A stretch of 64,000 nt of DNA, from positions 4,795,790-4,859,789 of the forward strand of contig JAKZAP010000021.1 in the NCBI GenBank assembly GCA_023053575.1. Reading direction: 5' to 3'. Source of the stretch: Branchinecta lynchi (Eukaryota; Arthropoda; Branchiopoda; Anostraca; Branchinectidae). Shown piece after piece: positions 33,492 to 45,000 of this stretch (the first letter of the stretch is position 1; each line of letters opens with the position of its first letter). The position numbers were made by a program, and so were the translations under genes. A model generated the notes under the pieces. That model was not told the origin of the DNA. It made no database searches and saw nothing but the letters and a program-made list of their open reading frames with translations.

Positions 33492-34209
33492 ACAGTTTAG
33501 CAGTCTAGTACACTAGCCCCTTTTCAAGCACAGTGCTGAAACGTCTAGCACCATGCCTGGGTGCTAGACATTCAAGCACTGTACCTTGGATTTCATGTAT
33601 GGTGCACGGATTTCAGTATACAGTTCATACATCAAAAACACAGTTTCTGTCATAACAACTGAGCACCAGCTCGGACAGGGCTGAAATTACTACCATGAAT
33701 TAGAGAAATCAAAGATAATCCTTTATATATTTTTTACAACAAAAACAAAAGGGCTCGGCTGATGACAGATGCAAAAAACCTCATTTCCTTTTCTACATAG
33801 TCAAGGGTTTTGCATGCAAAGCATCCTGTGCCTCAGCTTTTTCTACCTAGCAGCCAACCAGAATATTGGCTCTTGGGGAATAGATAGGGAAAATACATGG
33901 TAAATAGATAGGGTGCTGTTAGGTTAAATCACTCCATCATCATTAGAGCCCTTTTGTTTTTGTTGTGAAAAATATGTAAAGTATTGTCTTTGATTTCTCT
34001 AATTCATAGTAGTAATTTCAGACCTGTCCGGGCCGGTGCTCAGTTTTGATGACAGAAACTGTGTTTTTTCTGTGTGCACTGTATACTGAAATCCATGCAC
34101 CATACATGAAATCCAAGGTACAGTGCTTGAACGTCTAGCACCCAGGCATGGTGCTAGGCATTTGAGCACCGTGCCTGAAATGGGGCTAGTGTGCTAGACT
34201 GCAGTTTAG
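33492..34209. repeat. Large imperfect palindrome, arms about 270 bp
   Basis: The left arm (about 33492-33765) is the reverse complement of the right arm (about 33935-34209) with modest divergence. Examples: CTAGCACCATGCCTGGGTGC pairs with GCACCCAGGCATGGTGCTAG; ACAAAAACAAAAGGGCTC pairs with GAGCCCTTTTGTTTTTGT. A loop of about 170 bp separates them. The ends read ACAGTTTAGCAGTCTAG and CTAGACTGCAGTTTAG. No reading frame. It is probably a foldback-type transposon; if transcribed it would form a long double-stranded hairpin. It lies about 1.7 kb upstream of the ANKMY2 start codon. Confidence 0.88.
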
Positions 34210-35200
34210 AGAAGAGTTTCACTTTTCAATGGTTTTCGCAGTACTTTGGAAAATTTCTGAACTTTCTACCCAGTTTTCTTGCTTAGGAACTGCGTAGGAA
34301 ACTGCTGGGAAACAGAAGAAGCTTTCCTGGAAAGTAATTGCACAATTCACAAGGTTAGTGGAAAGTTCCACGAAAAGTTGAATGGTTTGGTGGAATTTTA
34401 AATGTTTGGAAAGAACAGTGCAGAAAAATGGCAAGCATTATTATAAAGACTTTGATGGGAAAGATCTAAGGTGAACCAGGGTAATTCTGGACACTTCTGA
34501 TGATTTTCTTCTTAAAAATGATTCCCCTTAAGTAGGTATTGCGCTAAGCTGTTAAAATTTATATGGTGGTTCCCCTTCCTGTCCCTTAAAGTGGACTTAT
34601 TGCTCCTGTTAGACTAAATCATGCTCTTTTAAGCCCTCTTTACTTTAAACTGATGCCTAAAGAGTGGTTCACAGATAAAAATAAATGACAGAAAACACAA
34701 TAATGAACAGAAAGTAAAATTGTACGGTGGAAAATTACCCCTCCTTGTCTGGAATTTCCCTCTTTACTTTATCCAGAATTACCCCAAATGGGCCTTAAAA
34801 TGGGTTAATTCCAGACAGTTATTTTCTCTTTAGAAAATAATTTTTCACCTGATTTTTTTCACAGATCAGATGAAATTATGCTAAATAATCACAAAGATTG
34901 CCTTCTCACTCTTATACTACCCCACTTATGCTTTTCTTAGATCCAAAAAAACCTTCAAAACTTATAGCACAAAAAGCAGACAAAGCAAACATTTTTAAGC
35001 TATGTTTTCCTGCCAGGTCCACTAAATGACTGGCTGGCTTTTCCCAAATGAGGGCAGTGACAGTGTGGTTTGTGAATCTAAGAAATTCATAGATAGCACT
35101 ATATTTAGCAATTTTTTCAAGTTTTTAACTAGTGATTACTGAGATACTACTTAGGAATTGGAATGAATTTCCGATGATGCAGTTTTCAGTCCTGTTCCCA
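34210..35200. other. AT-rich region upstream of ANKMY2
   Basis: No gene recognised. Several related motifs recur in both orientations (GGGTAATTCTGGAC at 34479, CCAGAATTACCCC at 34769, TTAATTCCAGAC at 34804), possibly the remains of another inverted-repeat element. A promoter for the downstream gene could lie here but none can be pointed to. Confidence 0.35.
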
Positions 35201-35791
35201 TTAAAGTTTAACCGAATAAGGCTGAGATCCGACAGACAACTGGGGTTTAATCTTCTCAATAAAGATAAGATTAATCCTATAGCAAATACTGCAAGATTTT
35301 TTTTTAGTGTAGCTACACATCACTTTTTCACTTAAATAGGACCCGATAAAATGTGTTATTTTGTTTCTCTGTTATTGACAGATAACCAATTCCATAGAAC
35401 GAACTTGGTCTTTTGGATTTGTGGTATTTCTGTGTGCTTGTCCCTTGACGCTTCAGATATTTACCAACTGCAGATGTAAGCTGTTACCCCGAAAACCAAT
35501 AAAAATGTCTGATTTCCTGAAAGACATGTGTTTCTACTTTGTACAGGCGTAACAATCTTATTTAGCTGAGTAAAGGAAACACCTGTCACACTGGAAAATT
35601 CAGGCCCTTGTTGAAATTCAAATTCTCCATGTCTGTGGGAATTTTGGTTTGTCATGCAAGCAGCGCACACTCTGAATGTTATTACTAAAGTCCCGGATGA
35701 AAAAATACCAAATTCCCTAGATAAGTCAAAATATCTTAGTGTATTCAAATATCAAATCTAAAAATAAGCTGCCTTTTCAGTTAAACTTTAA
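35201..35791 (+). mobile_element. TTAA MITE family D, copy D3
   Basis: TTAA (35201-35204), AGTTTAACCGAATAAGG ... CCTTTTCAGTTAAACT, TTAA (35788-35791). At 583 bp it is longer than the roughly 435-bp copies. It ends just 99 bp before the ANKMY2 start codon, so it lies in the 5' untranslated region, a 5' intron or the proximal promoter. Confidence 0.85.
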
Positions 35792-35890
35792 AAGGAGGAG
35801 CAGGCTAGGCATGCACATCTTTCTGCATTAAATTTTAGATGTTTATTTCTAAGGATTAATTTACATTTCAGTCAAACAAGTCCATCGACC

Positions 35891-36061
35891 ATGGAGACGA
35901 AAGAGATTTTTGATGCTGTTCAGTCAGGCGATGCAGCAAAAGTAAAAAGTTTCCTTGCTGATATCAAAGATATCAATGTTGAGGATGACCATGGTATGAC
36001 GTTACTACAAGCTTCTGCTTTCAAAGGAAGTGTTGAACTTTGCAGACTTCTTCTTGATATG
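35891..36061 (+). CDS. ANKMY2: ANKMY2 coding exon 1
   Basis: Codons 1-57. The start ATG sits in CGACCATGG, a strong initiation context. It encodes the N-terminal helix pair (FDAVQSGDAAKVKSFLADI) and the first ankyrin repeat through CRLLLDM. Donor GTAGGT at 36062. The frame stays open for nine codons into the intron, which is read-through and not coding. Confidence 0.93.
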
Positions 36062-39000
36062 GTAGGTGAAGTTTCAAAGTTGCTCTTCTAAGGAGGCCTG
36101 CACCATTAAATCGACTGAACAGAGGGAGCCACATACAAACATGTGCTAGACAAACGAAAAAGGGCTAGGGACTACGTAACACGTCTCCGAATAAGTCGTG
36201 TAATAGTCGTATATAATAGCAGAGACGGGCGAATCCGACCATGGAAGGATTCGAATCAGAATCCGAATCCAAGGCTAGGTGCAAATCCGATTCCGAGTCT
36301 GAATCCACCATTTCATGCTGAGATTGACAAGCCGAAGATTCGGATCTGGACTCGAATCCGGCCAAAAGGACGAATCGAATCCGGACCCCGGATTCGGATT
36401 CGCCCATCGCTGTATAATAGTAGGATGTACTGAATGCAATCAGCAGTAAAACTGAAAGGAGCTTTATGTCAGCCATATATTCAAAACAATGGCTAAAAAC
36501 GGTTAGTCACCTACGATACTTTCGCAGCGATATTTCGGCCCTTCTCGGGAAGGGTCCTCGTCAGCCTGTTGATGAACTGGAAGAAACGAAGCCTGCACTT
36601 TTAGCCCGAACAAAGTAGTAAAGTAGAAGGAAGACGTACAGTGCAAACCCATCGTTTTACTGGTTGCTTTAAAGGACACCTGAATGAAGAGTACCAAGTA
36701 TCATCCCTATCTGTATGACTTCCGTTAACATTGCCTGCAGAAAACCCAATCTAAATACGAAATAGTGTTTCCAAGCTATGATTGTGCTCCATTTTGCATC
36801 TGTCCTTATTTCAGTACCGAACAATTTTAGAAATGAACTAATGTCTCCAATCAACCCTTCTTCTCGAATACTTTTAAACCAGTTAAGCCGAAATGTATAT
36901 CAAGAAGAAATTCCAGTACGATCCGATCAGCGCTAAACAAGATTTGAATGAATTGCGCTTTTTGTCTTGGAGTCTGCATGTAAACCTCCAGAAACGAACA
37001 TCCCTATTTTGAAAACGTCACGCTCAGGAGAAGAATGCTCTCCGTGGCCGTGTCTGTAAATGCATTCTCCATGGTGTTTCCAAGTATGGTTTCATTGTTC
37101 AGGTGTCCTTTAAGGGAACATTAAAGTTTAACTGAAAAGCAAACTTATATTTGTGTCATTTAGTTTAATACACAGATTTATTTATATCGTGCTAAGAGAT
37201 TTTTTGATTTTCCACTATCTGCTCTAGTAGTGAGGTTCAGAATATCTACGGCTGTCCCCACAGCGCAAATTCTACTATGATCCGGAATATTTGAATCTGA
37301 ACAGAAACGCGACTTTTCAGTGGGCGATGATAACCTTGGTGAAGACTGCTTAGTGCCTGAACAAAAAAAAGTGTCTAAACCTTTTTCCTCAAGCAAACAC
37401 CACAAATCTGACAGGAAAATTCCACTATTTGAAAACTGATTATTCGTGAGTAGCGGAGCAACGAAGTAACACAATTTCATCGGGTCTTCAAGCCTCTTTA
37501 AGTGAATAGGTGAGGGGTAACAAGCCTGTCCCATCTCTGCCCTTTTCAGTTAAACTTTAAAGATGACGGAGAATATACCAAAAGTAAATATGATCTGAAC
37601 CATTATTACAACCAAATTGTGTGGTGTTTGAAACGCTCCGAGGAGGTTGCTGTCCCTCAGGAGCGAGTGAGGAGAAATACGAGGAAACCAATTTGGTCGT
37701 GTGATCCTGAGCTGAAAAGTGTTAAAAATAAAGCCAAATTGCGGCTGAGTATATGGATAGCGAACGGTCGACCACTATCTGGGAATGTGTTTGATATAAA
37801 GCAACTAAGCGCGCGTTTAAGAAATGTCTGCGATCAAGCCGATATAAAGGGTTAGATTGTCCTACCAGTAAGAGTGAATGGGACAAAGTGATTAATTCAG
37901 CTAAATTAGATAATTTGGTTAATCCTAATTGCCCAAATACACCAGCCGCATGGTCTGGCCACTACTAAGCTATATTTTCCAAAGTGAATTATGCAGTGCA
38001 CGCGTTTTACTCGAAATTGCTTGATTCGGTTCTCCCGTCTTCCCTGACTCAGGCACAAGTTCTTCCCGTTTCAGTTGATGCTGTAATTGCTTCTGTTAAG
38101 AAACTGAAATCAAGCTCTTTTGATGTTGACGGTATCAGTGCTTGTCATCTAAAAATAAATTGCCCGTCTTTGTTTTTGGGATCCCAAAACGTAAGTGGAG
38201 GGATACCTATGACATCGTAAAGTTGTCCGTCTGTCCGTCCGTCTGTTAGCACGATAATTCTCGAAGGGGTTGAGATATTTTGATCAAACTTGGCATGAGG
38301 ACTCTTTAGGTCAAAGTACAGGTCAAGTTCGAAGATGGGCTATGTAGCTCTATATTTAGGGGTGGGTGAGGGGTTTAAAATTAAGGGGAACAAAAAATAT
38401 TTTTTGTAAAGCTAATGAAATAGTCGAATTAGGAGTAAGGAGACTTGCTGAATCCGAATATGAAATTTTGTTTTCTCGCCGGACAAATAGTTCACCCGGA
38501 ATCCGGCGAAAACCGGAATATTTGTGAAAAGTAATATGAAGTTGATTGGAGGTTCGATTTAGGGGCAAGGAAACGTGCTGAGTCCGAATATGAAAATTAT
38601 TTTCTCGCCGGACATTTAGTGCGGCCGGAATCCGGCCAAAACCGGAGAATTTGTTTAAAGTAAAAGTTTTATTTAAATTTTATAAGATGTTCGATTTGCG
38701 GGTAAGTATACATGCTGAATTCCCATATGACAACCATTTTCTCACCGGACGTATAGATCGCTCGGAATCCGGCTGAAACCGGAAAATTTGTTAAAAGTAA
38801 AAGGATCAAATTTGATTTTTTGTGATCCCATCGAAACCTTTGGTCTTGTTCCATTTACAGTTGTTTTTCCAAATGTGCCTATGCTGCTCCCTTGTTCCTG
38901 ATAGCTTTTTGTGTGGAACTGTCACCTCTGTACTTAAGCGAGGTAAGACTCCGCTGGATTCTTCTTCTTACAGGCCTATTACGGTTGCCTGTAATTTTAG

Positions 39001-42000
39001 TAGAATCCTTGAGTATATCTTACTTCCTTTCATAAGCATTAATGCTAATTTGGGGGAGAATCAGTTTGGTTTTCAGGCTGGCATTGGTTGCCAGCACGCT
39101 CACCGTGTTCTTGCTTCCCTTCTTAAAGATGCTTCGGGTAAAGGTTATGGTCTTCATATATGTGCTCTCGGTCTTTCCAAGGCTTTCGATAGTGTTGTAC
39201 ATAGTCAGGCTCTTTACTCTCTTCATAGTCATGGTATTAACCTTTCTGTTATTATTCTTCTAAAGTTTGGTATGGCAACTCCTATCTTTGGATTAAAACT
39301 AATGGTGCCCTTTCATCTTCTAATGTTCTTGTTCGTCGGGGCGTACGGCAGGGTGGAGTGTTATCTCCTAGTATTTTTAAGTTTTGTATTTCTGGTATTC
39401 TTGAGAATATTTCTTCTATGTGTTTTGTTGGTTTGAGTGATATCTCCTACCTTGCTTATGCTGATGACATTCTTCTAATTAGCCGGTCTAAACTCAGTCT
39501 TTCGCAGATGGTTCATAAAGTTTCTTCTTCTTTTACTAAAAATCGGTCTTTCGCTTAATGCTGATAAATCCGAGTATCTTTCTTTCAACGTTCCTTCTTC
39601 TACTAGACCTCTAAGTTCTCAAAATTTCTCTATCCCTCATGTAGATCCGGTGGTTGGGTACACTTACAAAAAATCTTAAAACTCTGCTGGAGCGCGCTGT
39701 CCGGGATGCTAGAGTGAAAATCCAGATTAGTTACTCTAAAATTGTAGCAATCGAGGGAAATACAATCGTGTCGCCCTTAGTAAGCTTTACTCTACTTTCT
39801 CCGATCATTCTGTTCTTTACCTTTCTGGGCTTTACCCTATATTTAAGAAAAAAGACATTAGCGATATTCGATCTTCTTACTTCCGATTCTCTAAATTTCT
39901 TCTCTATCGCTCTGTGGTACAAGAATCGAAAGATAGTTACAAAGTTTTATCTTCCGAACATTACTGAGAAGCTGACGGATCTACACAAAAGGCTCTCAGA
40001 AACAGCGTATCGGCGTTTGTCGCCTCACCACGGTTTGATCCGTTTGTTTGATTAATGTTTTGTTGACTTCAGTTGTTGTTTTACGTCTTTTTCCGTTTTT
40101 TTTTTGTTTTTTTTCCTTCATCAAGTTTATACTCCACTATTAATCTTTTTGATGTAAGTGGGTAATAAATAAATATTATTATTATTATTATACTGGTTCT
40201 TTGGAATATTGGATGTGACTTGAGAACAGAAGCCCGAAAATAACTGCCAAAGGTAATTCGGAAACAGACAGGCTGGTGGTAGGGCTTGTTACTGAGAATG
40301 AAAATAATGGAATATTGTCGGGTTTCACTTCTACTTAAAACTAAAAGCACATTCGTTAGCATAACCATACATTGACGGAGAAGTTCAAAATGTATGTGGT
40401 ACTCTTCTGGATGTTTCCTCGTCGCTATAAAAAATCATGGAGAAAAGGGCCCAACCAGCGCACGATTTTATCCACTGCTTCCTGTCCGAAGATTGAAAAC
40501 TAAATTTCTTTTTCTGTGGGTTTATGTGTCTTATTTATGTTCTTTCATTTACTCCGCTTTTTCAAAATGGCGGGTTATAATAAATTACTTTACTTTTTCT
40601 TACTTCACATCCTAACGCAGATGATGCTTGCGTGATTCTTCTGATTTGTCTGACACCTTCTGTGGGACGTAAACCCTGGATCCAGTGGTGGTCCAGTTTC
40701 TCCTACATTAGTGAAATAATCATGGAGTCGATTTGGAATCTGTTCATATTTGGCCTAGACCTGTTTAAAAAAAATCTTACCTAGGGAGCGGACCCTAACG
40801 GCGGTCATCACGACAACAGCTATTCTTCGATGCATTTCGCTGCTTTATCAGGAAATCCGGATTGCTGCACCACTTTACTTGAAGCAGGGGCGAAACCTGA
40901 CTCACTGAACTCGGTGAACCGGACACCCTCACAGATGGCAGCTTTTGTAGGTAAGCCAAAGAAAAAGCGAAAAGGCTTAATACGTAAAACGCAAAACTGC
41001 TTAAAGGACCCCTCTTTGCTTATTCTGCCTTTTATAATATACTTAGCTCCCGTATGGAAGTATAAGTTTCTGAAATCCTCACCTTCTTTCATTGTTTCCT
41101 ATCGTAGCTACAAATTTTTAGCGCTTTTTCGGCCTTGCCGAGTTTTCCCGTCACCCAACGATAGGTTTGCCGGAATTTTCATTGTCCGCTGACAACCCTT
41201 TCACACATAAGGATATGATAATCTTCTGTTTATTATTTCTTTTATTTGCTAAGTTTTCCTAGTTTTTAACCAAGGCACGTTCAGTTTTTGAATCTTTTGC
41301 GCCTATCCGCCGCGTCGGAGAGCAGGAAGGCTAGATATAATCGACAATCGCTAACAAGAGAACTGCTAGTTTCAGGTGGCAAGTAGTGTTATTTTCGTAA
41401 AACGTTTTTTCTGATCCATTTTGTAGAGAAAAGATCATTTCTAGTAAGAGATGTGCTTTAAAGAATAATTAGAGCAGAATACATGAACGATACCGTACTA
41501 CTATGATCTGATCCAGACCGCAATTTTCACAGTTGAAAACATCCCTCGGATAAGCGAGACCCAAGAGCTCGGTCAGCGCTTGCTACGAGTAGGCGGTAGT
41601 AAAGTAGACGAGGACGTCATCTCGTCCTCCAACTCCCCGTCGTCGAGAACCCAACAGCAGCTTTAACTCCAAGCAATTCTTACGAAGAAGCTCAACAAAA
41701 TCAGATAGGCTATTTATAGTCGGAGAAGCTTAATTTATTTTACCGAAAATTCGTTTTCCTGGCTTGGGCCTGGAGAGGACCCTTGAGGACAGTTGATTTT
41801 CCATCCGATCCTCTTCTTCTGTGGGAGTCACCATCGGGACGTTGCCTAAGTATTCTTTCAGTTCAAGCTGACTGCGAATCATGTTGGATTGATCAGCTGG
41901 TATTTATATTTGACGATATGTCGGCCCTTCTTGGCAAGTACCCTCTTTAGGTCGTAGGTAAAACTCCTACATTGCGAGCAGAAACTGAAAATTGATGGGA

Positions 42001-45000
42001 ATCTTTCTCAAAGGACCGCCGATTGTGTTGCGAGAGAGCAACACTTTGGTTTTGTCTTAGTTTTTTTTTTTTTTTTTTTTTCTGTGCCGTCGAGTTCAGC
42101 TAATTGCTCGAAATTGGTAGGGGTCTAACCTGTGCGATTTTTGCGGAAAGTGTAGACCTCAGGCCGGATTGATGAATATGACATTACATTTTGGAAAGCT
42201 CCATAGAAAAGCCAGCTTACTTTTTTATCTTGTAATCGAACGCACTGCCTTACTTTAGACTATGTTTAAATAATTTATTTTTCAAAAAGGATTTTCGTAC
42301 TGACAAGACCAATCTCACAGTTAGAAAGCATAGTGTAAAATCGCGAACGACACATAGACGCTACTACATGTAATTTTCAAGCCTGCTTAAAGGACCCCTC
42401 TCACTATGTACTCTTCAACTGATAGTATTTTAAATATTTAAATACTTTAAAATCATGCTGTGCTTTCAACAAGTAACCGACGGTTTTGGCTGTTTTAAGC
42501 CTTTTCCGAGACCCGTTGACTTGTAGCGAAAACAGGGAAACAATTTACATTACCGGTTTTTGGGATCCCAAAACGTAAGTGGAGGGATACCTATGACATC
42601 GCAAAAGTTGTCCGTCTGTCCGTCCGTCCGTCCGTCCGTCCGTCCGTCTGTCCGTCCGTCTGTAAGCACGATAACTCTCGAAGGAAATGAGATTTTTTGA
42701 TGAAACTTGGTGAGAAGGTTCGTTGGGTCGTCGGACCAGTCAAGTTCGTAGATGGGCTTTGTAGCTCTACATTTAGGGGTGGGGGAGGGGATTGAAATTA
42801 AGGGACAAACAAAATATTTTGAAACAGCTAATGTGATTGTCGATTATGGGGTAAGAAGACATGCTGAACACGATGGTGAAAACCATTTTGTCATCGGACA
42901 AGTAGTTCGCCCGGAATTCGGCCAAAACCGGAAAGTTTGTTGAAAGTAAAAGTTTTATTTGAAGTTGATTAGATGTTCGATTTAGGGGTAGGAAGACATG
43001 CTGAAGACGATGGTGAAAATCATTTTCTCGACGGACAAGTATTTCGCCCGGAATCCGGCCCAAACCGGAAAGTTTGTTGAAAGTAAAAGTTTTATTTGAA
43101 ATTGATTAGATGTTCGATTTAGGGGTAGGAAGACATGCTGAAGACGATGGTGAAAACTATTTTCTCGATGGACAAGTATTTCGCCCGGAATCCGGCCCAA
43201 ACCGGAAAGTTTGTTGAAAGTAAAAGTTTTATTTGAAGTTGATTAAATGTTCGATTTAGAGGTAGGAAGACATGCTGAAGACGATGGTGAAAACTATTTT
43301 CTCGACGGACAAGTATTTCGACCGGAATCCGGCCCAAACCGGAAAGTCTGTCAAAATTAAAAGTTTAATTTGTAGTTGATTGGATGTTCGATTTAGGGCA
43401 AGAAGACATGTTGAACACTTATGTGAAAACAAGTTTCTACCCGGACATGTAGTTCGTCCGGAATCCGGCCAAAACCGGAAAACTGTTGGAAGTCAAAGTT
43501 TTATTTCTAGTTGATTAGATAAGCGATTTAGGGGTAAGAAGAGATGCTGAGTCCCTGTGTGACAATCGTATTTTACCCGGACATATAGTTCGACCGGAAT
43601 CCGGCTGGAATCGGAAAATTTGTTATAAGCTAAATTTCTATTTGAAGTTGATTAGATGTTCATTACTGGGGAAAGAAGAATGAAATGAATCCAAAATCTG
43701 AACTTGGTTTTCTCAGGTGATTAGCTATTTGGCCTTAATCTGTTTTTGAATTTTAATTGTAAAAATGTTCAAGGAGTCTGGCGAAGACTGGATCTGGCTA
43801 AGACAAGACCCAGTTGTCTGGATCAGATATTGAAGTTTTGGGATCCCATCGAAACCTTTGGTCTTGTTCTGATGGAAAAACTTATGGCAGACAACCGTCG
43901 ATAGCGTGATACACATCGAAGGTATCGAAACATGGCAAGTGAGAAAATCAGCGTGGTTGTGCTAGAGAGGTTAGAATTTACCGTACGAAATTGGGGTCTC
44001 CTTGTTTAGAAAATAGAGCTTATTCTTTGCTCCTTTCTAACTTGTGATATTAGAAAGTTGGCCTACTGCAAAAAAGTAAACTTTTGAACTAAGACAGATA
44101 GAATTTTTTTGTCGACGGCAATCGATAGCGATTGATGAGCTGATCAAAGCAATATTATTTATTTATGTAATTGTTTCATGTGGGGATGACGATCCAATGC
44201 TAGCATCTACAATACAAGCTATTAAAGAAATAAAGTACATTATTACTATTACATTATTATGTCATCCATTTTTTCGTACAGAAATTCCTTCACGAGATAT
44301 ACCAGTTTAAAGTTAAGGAGTTGACAACTTTAGTAGTAAGGTACACATTGAAACCAAAAATTATTACTATTACATTATTATGTCATCCATTTTTTCGTAC
44401 AGAAATTCCTTCACGAGATATACCAGTTTAAAGTTAAGGAGTTGACAACTTTAGTAGTAAGGTACACATTGAAACCAAAAATAGGCCGATACCAATTGTG
44501 AGACATGTAGTGGACTTGTAAGCTGTTAGCTCATAATCATCTTCGGCAATGCGGGGCTTGCAACTTTTGCTAGTTGGTGTACCTGTTATTTGTTTCCGGT
44601 GTATTTGATGGTAAGAACAATTTGATTCCCAATTGTAAGACATTTAGGGGACTTGTAAGTGATAATCGGCTGTTAGGCTACAATCATCTTCAGCGATGAG
44701 GGGATTGCATCTTTTACAAGTTCATGTACTCATTATTTATTTCCGGTGAACTTGATGTCTATCACGGGACGTGTAAGTAAGAATCGGTTGCTAGAGCGGG
44801 TTAATAAGGGGCTAGGAATTTTTGCGAATTGGTGCACATTTTATTCGATCTCTATAAATCTGACGGTCTATCACTGTAACCTAGAATTAAGTGTTTACGC
44901 AAAGGGTACAAAATAATCATGTAAAACAATGATTTAGTTTTGCAGTAATTACTAAAGTGGATATTCCTTCAGCCCAAGCTGACTGCGAATCATATTTGAC

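Noticed and set aside
36165..36476. Acidic/serine-rich - strand frame of 103 codons
   Set aside because: Product of GAATCCGA short repeats in an ANKMY2 intron; no start context or conservation.
40830..41192. 120-codon + frame read as a separate gene
   Set aside because: Its first 40 codons are ANKMY2 exon 2; after the GTAAGC donor it is intron read-through.
42600..42665. Possible CRISPR or regular spacer array in the GTCC region and tandem units
   Set aside because: The GTCC stretch is a simple microsatellite and the 137-bp units are contiguous diverging repeats without repeat-spacer structure; this is also animal DNA.
42773..43337. Repeated - strand open frames (MGRIPGEILVRRENDFHH and relatives) in family 1 units
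   Set aside because: They are translations of 137-bp tandem units; 137 is not a multiple of three, so the frame rotates between units and no long product results. Not genes.
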